64,000 nucleotides of DNA, from positions 14,217,361 through 14,281,360 of the forward strand of contig CAKAKS010000066.1 in NCBI GenBank assembly GCA_916700875.1, read 5' to 3'. Positions 34,881 through 46,100 of this stretch are shown one piece after another. Every line of letters begins with the position of its first letter. Within the stretch, counting starts at the first letter, position 1. The notes beneath the pieces are model-generated. The model did no database searches. It worked only from the letters and a program-made list of their open reading frames with translations, and was not told the origin of the DNA. The DNA comes from Sebastes aleutianus. Taxonomy: Eukaryota; Chordata; Actinopteri; Perciformes; Sebastidae. A program made the translations under genes and the position numbers.

Positions 34881-36080
34881 GGATAACAAATGAAAACTTG
34901 ATTTTTGTTGGAATTTCTTCATAAAGAGAAGCTAAAGGTGTCACATGATAAAACTTATAAAGTTGAAGGTCGTGAACTGACGGACACCTTGAAAGAACTG
35001 GGCTGGGTGGTGAACCAGACAACCTAATTTCTGCAGTGAGTCAGTGTGCGTCTACAGCACGTCCGGGGCATACATACTAGTTACATTTGCTGTTGCCACA
35101 CACTGAGTGGAAATTAAATGGATGCATGAGCAACACATTCGGGACTTTTTTTCCCGTAAGTTTGAGGGAATGTAGGGTGCATGTCCCAGCAGGCACTGGG
35201 AACCTTGTGTTCTGACATTCCTGTCTCCTGAGAAAATGACTCTGTGAGATCCTACAGATCCTGTTTGGCAAGGGATAGGAGGGAGGGAAGAGGGGAAGGA
35301 AGGGTTGGGCTAATATAGGCCTGAGCATGAGAACCAGCCGAGCTCTTCGGTTACTTATTTGCATGTTCTATCTTGTCTAACTTTAAATATGATAAGATAA
35401 AAGAAAAATCCAAAGATGAATTCAGTCTTTGAAATTACAGAGTAGGTCAATTTTGAAGGAGTGGGGAATAACCTAAATGTTCTGACAAGTTAAAACACCT
35501 TGGGAAGGAAGTTATAAATCAGGAAGGAGAATGAGGGATAAAAGGTGAATTTAATGTGTTTTTACATTAAAATAGTTAAGGTAAACCATTAAAAGGGTAT
35601 CATTGGATGGTTTGAGTTAAGACATCTGCACAAAACCTCTTCAGATCCACGGTGCAGTCACATAAAGTTAACATCAAACAGATCTTGCAGTGAGTCTTTT
35701 CATTGGAGCAAATAGCGACCAAACTGCTGGTTATACTTCTCATTAAGTGTTGAAACTGGTATTTCCACATGGAGTATATTCATTATCCAGCGTAACCTGA
35801 ACAGGGCCATTGATGCCACCTAGAGGCGTTCAGGTAAACCTCAAACAGCCGACATTGTCGATGACAAATGGTCTCATGTTGCATGACGAAGAGCACAGAC
35901 AACAGCTGTGCAGGTCAACTCGTTGAGTGGGAGATCTCGCTCGACAGAGAGACCTTTAGAAACTAAGGAGAGTATCTGAGTACATTTCAACAGGAAGACA
36001 AATAGCATTAAAAGACAACCAAATAGACTCATTTCACACCCATTCATCAATATCACTCACCTACCTGTTTAAAACAAACC
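34881..36080. other. Intergenic stretch, nothing recognised
   Basis: Open frames at 35077-35364 and 35874-36056 (minus) have no recognisable content. Confidence 0.4.
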
Positions 36081-36227
36081 ATTGAACATACAAACACACG
36101 TGGACATATCCTCCACCCAGTCACAACCTCTCCCCGCTGCCAGTGACACCAGTGCTCCCAACACCACACACCTTAATAGACAGTTCTCAAGCCCTGCCAG
36201 GGCCCTCCACACTACAATAGCTGACGC

Positions 36228-36299
36228 TGCTAAATATCTAACTTCTCATTTATTTATCTATTTTTAATTCCTTACTTATTATTACCACCTAGTTATTAC

Positions 36300-36339
<40 letters not shown>

Positions 36340-36685
36340 GTTGTTGTTATTGACACTTCTAAATATCTAACTACTCATTTATTTATTTATTCATTTTTAA
36401 TTCCTTTCTTATTATTACCACCTAGTTATTACTTGTATTATTATTGTTATTGGTATTATTGTTATTGTTGTTATTGACACTTCTAATTATGTAACTACTC
36501 ATTTATTTTTAATTCCTTCCTTATTATTAACACCTAGCTTTTACTTTTATTATTGTTATTATTGCTATTGTTCTTACTGACACTTCTAAATATCTAATTA
36601 CTCATTTATTTATTTTTAATTCCTTCCTTATTATTGCCACCTAGTTGTTAATTTTATTATCATTATTATAATAATAATTATTATT

Positions 36686-36723
<38 letters not shown>

Positions 36724-36780
36724 AATTATTATTATTATTTTCTTTATTTCTTTTAAATTTATTTAAGAGGTTATTACTAA
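36228..36780. repeat. AT-rich tandem array, unit about 120 bp, about four units
   Basis: Each unit runs: a ctaaatatctaact-like word, tactcatttatttat, taattccttccttattatta, ccacctagttattac, then a variable (tta)n or (ttg)n tract and ttattgacactt. The trinucleotide tract (36299-36340 in unit 1) differs in length between units. Further (ata)n/(tta)n tracts follow the last unit near 36665-36740. Confidence 0.85.
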
Positions 36781-38194
36781 TTATAATGACTATTATCTCA
36801 TCCTTCTTTTGGTTTGGTTTTGTTTTTGCTAAGCGTACCACTAGGAGACAACTCCATCACAGGTTTTTACATCACTCTTAATTCATAATCCTCTTAACAT
36901 CTTATTTGACACATGTGGATAAAAATGTCAACTCTAAATGTCTGTCATTGCTAAACAACATAATGTTTGATATAATTCTGCGAGGAGTGAGTCTATATTA
37001 GTAATTATTTTTGCACCATTTTAAGTTTGGAGGTTCTTAAATTTAATTTCAGGATTAAATATCTGTTTATAGATATAGACACTCTGTATTTGATGCACCA
37101 ACTAAACCACAGTTAGGCAAGTTTGTTGCATAAAATATGTATAAATGTCTAATGAAATGTGTTCAGCTATTGGGCGCTATTGTTTAGTACAACTGAGTTG
37201 AAAGTGGGAGTTCAACATGGCCATGAGAATGTTAAGAGAAAAAGCTTCTCAAGCTGCTGCAAAACAAATGCACATTGTTGTTTGAGGCGACAATAAAAGA
37301 TAATTGTGATTCTGAATACCTCAAACATGACAGAAAACAACATTTAACTCAATTTGACTGCGGCAGTGGTAATTAAGGACGCATCACGGTACAGAAAATT
37401 GGACGAGCTCTCTGGGAAAGTTCGTGCATATTGTCTGTTCTGTCAAACGTTAGATCACTGTCAACACGGCACGAAGCATTTAGTAAATAATTTAAATTGC
37501 GGCTCTAATCTCTTGAGAACATGATTGCATGGAAGGACTGTGTCTCTGTTGTGGAGGGAGTGTATGATTCATTTCCAAGGTTCTTGTTCAACCTCTTCAT
37601 ATATAAAGGATCAAAGAAAGCAATCTGGGATAATTGTTTAAATAATGACTGTTGGGTTGGGAGTTCACAATCCTTAACTGGCAGCTGTATTCAACCTAAA
37701 GGTGAATATGATATTAAATGCGCCTGTTAATACAGATTTATTCCTAGTTTATGTGTGGAATTGCTGTTAATGCAGTTTTAATGTAACCTCAACTGGGATA
37801 TCTTAATAGACAACAAACCCTTACAAACGTTTCAACATAGTTAAGTGACATAACGTCACACCATTTTCTCTTTCAGGATAAGGTTGCTCAGTGGGAAAAA
37901 AAAAAAAACTCTTAGAAATGGAAAAATCCCATTCAATTAAAAAACAATGCAATCTCTCTTTTTTAAATTAAAAACTAAACTTTATGTGTTTGTTGTTCTT
38001 TTAACAATAGAACAAAACATGGAAACAGTGTTTATATATATTTAAACCTGCAGTATGCAGAAAGTTTTTGGCATCATTGGACAAGAATTCCGTAATAACC
38101 TTTCAGCATATTGTAATTCAAGTGCTCTGAGAGAAAACTAGACTTCTGCACCTCCTCATGGCTCTGTTTTCAGGCTTTAGAAAATTATTATTAT
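36781..38194. other. Intergenic stretch, nothing recognised
   Basis: AT-rich sequence without clear repeat ends. The 69-codon frame at 37521-37730 has no recognisable features. Confidence 0.4.
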
Positions 38195-38281
38195 TATTTT
38201 TTTTAGAGGACGAACAGCGCCCATCCAGAAGGTGGCGCCCTAGGCGACCGCCTATATGGCCTACGCCTTAAGCCGGCCCTG
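38195..38281. repeat. Family F element, right end
   Basis: gaaggtggcgccctaggcga, then ttaagccggccctg, matches the right end of 7938-8706. It is either the detached right end of the copy starting at 34582 or an independent truncated copy. Confidence 0.65.
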
Positions 38282-38639
38282 TGTGGTGCAGGTTAAAAGC
38301 TTGCCGACTGCTTCCATACACATTTCTGTTCAGCACAGTTGTGACTCACTTCCATTTTGCACTTGTCACATGCTTTTGGAGAGGTCAAAATATTCCACAC
38401 AGGTAGCGTTTGTGTGCACGGGTTGACATCATCCAACGGCCATTAAATAAATGAGTAATGAAGAGGAACTCATCAGCAGATTTGGAGGCAGTGTAGCAGG
38501 TCAGAAAAGAGTTGATTCTGCTGACGGTGACGGCGGCCTGACAGAGTTTCTCAGTAGAGTGACTGGTGAATAACAGGTTGATCAGTAACAGTGTTTGAGA
38601 CCGTTGCTTCACGTTCTGCTTAACTACACACACCACTCC

Positions 38640-39000
38640 CCCTTACCAAAATCCAGTTTATTCTAGTGTGCTATTAGTATACTTATTTGAACTTAAAATA
38701 AGAGAGTATGCTTTCAGTTTACTTTTGATGTACTTATCAGAGATATGCTTAACAAAAGTATACTTAAGTATACTTGGCTCATACTGACAAGTATACAGAA
38801 AAGTCTAAGTATACTTGGCTTATAGGCCTACTTAATTAATCCTTTGATCAATATATACTTAAGAAAAGTAAATCTCATCACGAATCATCAAGTCAAATAG
38901 CAAAAGGAGCAAGTCTCTTTATGTAATACATAAATCGTTGGCTAAGAAGTATAAGTATACAAAGTATACGTTCATTAAGTAAAAAGCAGAGTTGCTCACA
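38640..39000. repeat. AGTATACTT-rich repeat
   Basis: The palindromic words aagtatacttaagtatactt and their variants recur through this stretch (about 38757-38960), as in a low-complexity or inverted-repeat fish element. No clear termini. Confidence 0.45.
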
Positions 39001-39325
39001 AGTCATGTTTTGCAAGTCCAAGTCAAGTTTCAAGTCTTCTGTGGAAGGGGGATTCTTTAACATTGATATCCATGTAAAGAGAGGTGGACAAAGAGAATAG
39101 GACCTTTATACATGTGTATAGCCTCAACAACAATCCCAGGCTGCAATTCATATTACAACCTTCAACACAAAGTTGTTGGATGGATGAAAACTGGAGAAAT
39201 GTTTATACCCTTGTAATATCAGGTTTGGCCAGTAGGTGGCACTAGAGTGGAGGCCATGGTGTCATTTAAATTAAAAGATCATCACTTGTGGTGATTTTAA
39301 CGCATCAGATCAGCTCCTCATAATT

Positions 39326-40103
39326 ACTCAATAAAGATGGTTATTTATTATCTTATAAAGAATTTCTTGATAATTCAAAATGCCTGTAAAACCAAAGGAG
39401 TATGCTGTTGTTTTCGATGCTATACCAGCAAGTGTCCTTATACTTCTACAAAACCCTGGTACTGCAAGAGAAGTGATCTAACCAAAAAATTAGGAACACA
39501 CTCATGTTTCTGTCCCTTCATCCAGATGTTTTGTATTTGAGGATATACAATGGGAGAAAGCTTGGAAAATTTGTGATAAATACTGTACCAATAACAAACT
39601 TAAGGAAGTGTCTTTCAAGATATTACATAAGCTGGATATTGATTATAAGTGTGATTTCCCATCTTTTTTTTATTTCACTGTATATACTGTATACAAAAAT
39701 GTTCTGGATTGCCAATTTTCTACAAAAGAAACTTAAGATGAATGTTAAAATTACTATGTTTGATGTATATTTTAGTCGAGATAAGATTGAAAATTAACAT
39801 TCTGTATATCATACAATAATTTGTTATTTTTGGAAAATGTCATATTCATAACAAAAAAGGTCAGGAACCATGCCAACTTTCCTGCAATTAATTCAAACAA
39901 TATAGCACAGCCCTGTGTTCAAACAAAAAAGTCAGTAAGTCCTTTATTAAATGAATATAATATGATTATATTATTGATTATGAAGTGTACTGTATATGTA
40001 ATTATTTTTGTTTTGTCTTTTGTCTATTTTTTCAATTGTATCTGTTTGTACATCTGTAAACGAGCATGTGTTCAATAAAGAAAGCATTAAAAAAAAAAAA
40101 AAA
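39326..40103 (+). mobile_element. 5'-truncated LINE, 3' end of ORF2 with poly-A tail
   Basis: Across frameshifts the plus strand reads KEFLDNSK, PVKPKEYAVVFDAIP, then QWEKAWKICDKYC, NKLKEVSFKILHKL and NVKITMFDVYFS. This is the pattern of the region after the reverse transcriptase in fish LINEs. AATAAA at about 40074 precedes an A run ending 40103. The flank agatcagctcctcataatt (39307-39325) resembles agatctgctcctaatt (40104-40119), a likely imperfect target duplication. Three open frames listed here by chance (39337-40078) are broken pieces of this ORF. Confidence 0.75.
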
Positions 40104-40512
40104 AGATCTGCTCCTAATTGGTAGATTTTGGTCATTAGTCTAAAAGCTGCACATGCGCATTTGTCTTTATTATTTATATTTACACGAAATAAGTCAAACT
40201 ATACATAGTATCCAGGAATATTATGGGAATATTAAGCTACAATAATAAACTGCAATGATTACCATAAACACACTGTAGCCTGAAATATGTTTCTTTGGAG
40301 AGAACAAGAAGATATATTTAGGCAAAACAATAAACATTTGTGTGTCTCCTTGGTGCTGAGGAAAAAAGATAATTTGGGGGATTTTTGAGGTTCATATGCA
40401 GCGAAGCAACATAATAATTATTCCTCTCTGCCAACAAACAAGCTAAACATTAGCTTTAGGGCAGCAGTGGTCTCATGACTGGACTGGAGAGGCGTGTTCT
40501 CCACCAGCTCAA

Positions 40513-40520
40513 TATATAAA
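40513..40520 (+). promoter_or_regulatory. TATA box-like element of slc20a1
   Basis: tatataaa lies about 30 bases before the inferred start of a non-coding first exon. That exon would run from about 40545 to 40649 and end in the strong donor CACAT|GTAAGTA. Transcription start is inferred. Confidence 0.45.
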
Positions 40521-40544
40521 CCTCCTCTGACCACATCCTCTCAC

Positions 40545-40649
40545 TTTATTACCAGGCTGCTTCTCTCTCACCTCACAGCACACAGGAGGACCAACCAGAG
40601 CAGTCAGAGCCAAAACACGCAGAGCAAAACTTCCACTTTGGTCTCACAT
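40545..40649 (+). other. Inferred non-coding exon 1 of slc20a1
   Basis: Ends at a consensus donor (GTAAGTATT). The next good acceptor is tgtgtttttgcag at 42871-42883, giving a 2.2-kb first intron. The 5' border is a guess from the TATA-like box. SLC20A1 genes in other vertebrates also begin with a non-coding exon. Confidence 0.4.
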
Positions 40650-40924
40650 GTAAGTATTTCACTCTATTTCCTTTTTCTTTTCTGTGTTGTGGCTCCATTT
40701 GAATTATGCAACAGCAGCTAAGGAGATTAACATACCTCTGTTTTCTAAAATAAGCCAATTATTCACAGCTTTTTTCAAATTTTAAGCGGATTTATTTGCG
40801 TTTTTACTACGCAACTGGAATTTTAGAGGTGAACCTGTTGAATGTTGCTACACGGACACATTTAGTTGCTACAATGACACATTTAGTCTTTAAGTCAAAT
40901 GTGTTCATTACTAATTAAATCTAT

Positions 40925-41175
40925 CTAAATAAATATATGTATTTAATCATTGCATATATTTATTGTAATTAATCATTCCATATATTTATTGTAATGAATC
41001 ATTGCATATATTTATTGTAATGAATCATCACATATATTTATTGTAATGAATCATTGCATATATTTATTGTAATGAATCATTGCATATATTTATTGTAATT
41101 AATCATTGCATATATTTTTTGTAATTAATCATTACATATATTTTTTGTAATTTATCATTACATATATTTATTGTC
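40925..41175. repeat. Minisatellite, unit about 29 bp, in slc20a1 intron 1
   Basis: Eight or so units of catatatttattgtaatgaat plus cattg, with single-base variants. It abuts the family J element that follows. Confidence 0.85.
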
Positions 41176-42155
41176 CATAGTTAATCACGATTAATCACAT
41201 TTTTTATTTGTTCAAAATGTACCTTAAAGGGAGATTTGTCATTTAATACTCTTATCAACATGGGAGTTGGCAAATATGCTGCTTTATGCAAATGTATGTA
41301 CAGTATATATATTTATTACACACTAGATGCCAACTTTGTCTTTCTGCTGTTTTGTGCTGTGCAGTGAGCGTACAATGGGTTTATTTTGAGCTTTGAGGTT
41401 AATGACACCAGTGAGAGTGAACCAAAACAATACATTTGTAGTTTGTAAAACCAAAACAATGAGCTGAAACGTTCCGTAGGTCTGCATATTTTTTATCTGT
41501 TCAAAATGGACTTTAAAGGAAGATTTGTATTTAATACTCTTATCAACATGGGAGTGGGCAAATATGCTGCTTTATGCTTATGTATGTATATACAATATCT
41601 GTTCCTGGAAATCAATTAACAACACAAAACAATGACACATATTGTCAAGAAACCCTCACAGGTACTGCATTTAACATAAAAAATACGCTCAAATCATAAC
41701 ATGGCAAACTCAAGCCCAACAGGCAACAACAGCTGTCAGTGTGTCAGCGTGCTAACTTGACTATGACTTGCCCCAAACTGCATGTGATTATCATAAAGTG
41801 GGCATGTCTGTAAAGGGGAGACTTGTGGGTACCCATAGAACCCATTTGCATTCACATAATATGAGGTCAGAGGTCAAGGGACCCCTTTGTAAATGGCCAT
41901 GCCTGTTTTTTCCTCGCCAAAATTTAGCACAAGTTCGGAGCGTTATTTTTGGAGCCTCCTTCCTGACAAGCTAGTATGACATGGTTGGTACCAATGGATT
42001 CCTTAGGTGTTATAGTTTCATATGATACCAGTATCTTCACTCTAGCTTTAAAACTGAACCCGCTACAACCTAAAAATCACAAGTTGCGTTAATGCGTTAA
42101 AGAAATTAGTGGTGTTAAAACAAATTTGTGTTGTGAACTTTGACAGCCTTAATTT
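41176..42155 (-). repeat. Family J element(s) in slc20a1 intron 1
   Basis: Reverse orientation relative to 12674-13352, beginning ttaatcacgattaatcac and ending tgaactttgacagcc. The segment aaatatgctgctttatgc with its surroundings occurs twice (41213-41302 and 41505-41590), so two partial copies are joined or one has been internally duplicated. Confidence 0.75.
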
Positions 42156-42233
42156 ATTTCATTAGAATAATAGCTATTGTTGGTCCAAAATTGTAGAAAA
42201 TCCTTTAAAATACCCCAGTGACGTTAAAGGGTA

Positions 42234-42357
42234 ACTACGCTCATTTTCAAAATTCATACATGTTATTCCTATGGTCCAAAACAGTTAAAAAAATATTAGT
42301 AAGCATGAACAACTCTCTCCCAAATCCCAAAACTAGAGCGCTAAAACTCCCCTTTAA
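42234..42357. repeat. Family B deletion derivative
   Basis: ttaaagggtaactacgctca ... ctaaaactcccctttaa: inverted ends enclosing only the reversed 3' part of the family B element (words ttattcctatggtccaaaac and caactctctcccaaatccc). Confidence 0.65.
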
Positions 42358-42883
42358 GGCACTGTTGTAGGCCTACAGCCATATGTCCAACATGAGTCCC
42401 TATGGAAAATAATGACCATAATAATAACACTGGGTAGCAAATTCACACTAACAACCCTTATAATATAAATATTCTTTAGTATCTGGGGGAAACGAATGCT
42501 GTATGTTGCATAATTTATGAAAGCCTTCTTCCTGTTTTTGTCATGAAAATAATTCCATTATATACTTTATCTCATGTTATGATTGACTCAGCTTTCCATA
42601 GCCTCCTGCTCAGACAGATAACTCTACAGTAATGTTATGCTCTATAGCAATTTGATGCCATACTTTAATGTGGCCCACCCCAGTAATGACTGATATAAAA
42701 CACTCTATCATAACCACTTCCCTCTGCCACAGCACAGTAAATCATGCCCGCAGAACAAAATGATGCGCTCTGTTTGCTCTCGTCAGCTAGTTTTAGGCTT
42801 GTTAATATGTAACGCAACTTTGTGTGTTAACCAGTACATGAGAAGTATTAACCTCTAACTTGTGTATTTATGTGTTTTTGCAG

Positions 42884-43164
42884 TCATCAGAGGCTCGCTG
42901 TCACAATGGACGTCTCTCCCGTCTCTATACCCTGTCATATTATGATGAAGCCTACAGACAAACCCTACATACCTAGCTAGCAATACATTTAGATTTCTTC
43001 CCTTTTAGCACTATTAGAACTGAACTAAAGGGCTCTTTAATCCATTTTGCGGTAGAAATTTATTTATAAGCACATATTACCTCATAAGTCACCATCAAAA
43101 TATAATAAATTGGCTTTTTATTTTAAACTCTGATTGTTTTAATTAAATTAATTTAAGAGTAGTG
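42884..43164 (+). other. slc20a1 5' leader in exon 2, with an upstream open reading frame
   Basis: After the acceptor at 42883 the leader contains an ATG at 42906 that opens 24 codons (starting MDVSPVSIPCHI) and stops at 42978-42980, about 185 bases before the main start. If the exon runs unbroken to the main ATG, this small frame is in the mature message. A second, weaker acceptor (taatttaag at about 43157) could remove it. Confidence 0.45.
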
Positions 43165-46100
43165 ATGGATACAACTACACTAGCAACCCTGGCTGCTGCC
43201 ACTACCGTGGCTCTGGCCACTCAAACTACCATGACGGGCTACTTGTGGCTGTTGGTGATAGGCTTCATCATTGCCTTCATCCTGGCTTTCTCTGTGGGGG
43301 CCAACGATGTGGCCAACTCCTTCGGTACGGCGGTGGGCTCCGGAGTGGTCACCTTGCGTCAGGCTTGCATCCTGGCCTCCATCTTTGAGACGGTGGGCTC
43401 CGTGCTGCTGGGGGCCAAAGTCAGCGAGACCATCCGAAAAGGGATCATTGACGTCGAGATGTACAACGGCTCTGAACACGTCCTGATGGCAGGATCGATC
43501 AGTGCGATGTTTGGTACGTATGTGACATAGAAATTCCTTTTTTAACTTGCTGGAATGGTGCAATGAAAATTAAGTAAAGAAGATATTTGACTAGTGAATT
43601 TTCTGATTGTGAGAACAGGCCTTCCTCATGTTTTTGACCTACAGGCTCTGCTGTGTGGCAGCTGGCTGCGTCATTCCTGAAGCTCCCCATTTCTGGAACC
43701 CACTGTATTGTTGGAGCCACAATTGGCTTCTCCATGGTAGCCAGAGGTCACCAAGGGGTCAAATGGATGGAGCTACTGCGCATTGGTGAATCTATGTTGT
43801 TGTTGTTCCCCACATTTTAAAGAGGAGCTGCTTATTTTCAGGTTCATACTTGTATTTTGGGTTTCTACTAGGATATGTTTACATAGTTTAATGTTCAAAA
43901 AGCGCTTTATTTGTCTCATACAGGCTGTGCTGCAGCATCTTATTTCATCCTCTGTCTCTGTCTCTGTTGTGATTGGTCAACCAAACCAAACTCTTCAGAC
44001 TCCGCTCCAGCTCCACTCTAACTAGCTTTGTTTGAGGGCCAAACTAGCCGCTAACTAGGTATAATGTAAATGTGTTACTTGGTGACATCACCATGTTACG
44101 GAAGAAAAGGCGGGACTTCAATCAAGGAGTTTCAGGCAGTTCAGGAGCAGTGTTTCTGTGGGGGTGGACTTTGGGTTTTGTAACTTTGCAGACCTTTTAC
44201 ACACACAAAAAAAACTATATAACACACTAAAGGAAAGGGAAAAAAGCAAAAAGCATAATAGGTCCTCTTTAAAACATGTTTCTGTTAAATCTGAAATACA
44301 AGCGTCACTAAAAGCTAATTAATTAAAGTTCTTTCAAATGTCTTTTGCTATCCAAAGTGGCATCCTGGTTCCTGTCACCTTTGCTGTCGGGCATCATGTC
44401 AGGGATTCTCTTCTATTTTGTTCGCAGATTCATTCTGAACAAGGTAAGCCTAACGCTAACAAGTGTACATGGTTGATAAGTGTAATTTGAAGTCATCAGT
44501 GGTGGAGGCAGTGTTAAAGGGACAGTGTGTAGGATTTGACGGCATCTAGTGGTGTGGTTGCAGATTGCAACCAACTGAGTACCCTTTTAATTACTCCTCC
44601 CTTTCCAAGACTGCGGTAACTGTGGCAATGCCTTACCATAATAATACAACTTTACGAGCAACAGAAGTCAGACGGCGGCTGGTGGTACCACGGTTTTGCA
44701 CTCTGTGACTCACGTTACCGCAGTTTCACAAGTGTGTCGGAGAACTACGGTGGCCTTCAGGTAACGTAAAAATGCGAAAGGCTCTCTCTAGAGCCAGTGT
44801 TTGGTTTGTCCATTCTGGGCTACTGTAGAATCATGGCGGAGCAATATGGCGGACTCCGTGAAGAGGACCCGCTCCCTATAAAGCTAACAAAAACACAACG
44901 ACTCTTAGTTTCAGGTGATTATACTCTTATGAAAACATAGTTATTAATACTATATTCCATTTCTGCTAATAGATCAACCAAAATGTTACACACTGTTCCT
45001 TTAAGATCCCTTAACGTAAGTTAAAGTACTAGTATCACAATATGAAAATACTCCATTACAAGGAAAAGTCCTGCATTCAAAATTATACCTGCATAAAAGT
45101 ACAATACATTGGTACTATTATCAAAATGTATTTAAAGTATTATAAATAAAAGTACTCATTCTGCAGAAAAGTGGCTCCTGTGACTGATATTATTGTATAC
45201 ATTATTATATTTTCAGTGCTCAAGCAGCATATGCATACTGTTGCATATTGTTAGGTAGTTTAGTCCAGTGGTTCCCAGCCAAAGGTAGTTTAGAGCGTGA
45301 AATGTCTCTTTGTTGGAACTGCTAACCACCCCTGCGCTCACACACTTCATCTCTGCAGGCTGACCCCGTACCCAACGGTCTCAGAGCTCTTCCCATCTTC
45401 TACGCCATCACTGTGGGCGTCAACCTCTTCTCCATCATGTTCACAGGAGCACCAAGTGAGTACCACGCTCACACACTACCACACACCGTGCTTCTTTTGA
45501 CTCACACAGCAGCTGTTGAAATCCTTGGAGCGAGATGAGGTCTGAATAAATGTCACAGGAGACACAGAGGAGAGTTGACGACAGTCTTCTTAGGATGAAG
45601 TAGGTGACAAAACAATGAGGAACCATGTAATTTAAAAGATTTCAGATTGTTTTGGTCACTTTGGACATTATTTCATCAACCAAAGCTGCGTCTACCTGAT
45701 GTTTCTATCTGATATTTAGATTTAAGACACTAATTAGGACTTGATTGCAGAAGACTAAAAGCCACCAAACACAACAGGAATAAAGTAAAACCAGTTGAAT
45801 GGGAATTTGAGAAAGATACAACTATTAAATGGACGATTTCCACTCCTTTTTGTTTCATTTGCAGGATTGAACTTATCGAGAAGTCAACTGGCCTGGTGTG
45901 TGTTGGTCAAGAGATATAACACACCATAACTCCTGCTATGCAAAATTACAGCGTAACACAGCAGAGTGCACTTCTCACACTGATACTGCACACATGTTCC
46001 AGCCAACGTTTTATTTTCTGACACAGAGATACAGAGAAGACCATCATTTTGTGTCAATCAACAATGTTTGTGGCTTCACATCCATGTTGGTAATGAAAGC

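Noticed and set aside
34582..38281. A single family F element with a 3.3-kb insertion
   Set aside because: Not accepted as fact because flanking octamers do not match; kept only as an open question.
43180..43563. 127-codon minus-strand frame
   Set aside because: Exact shadow of the first coding exon of slc20a1.
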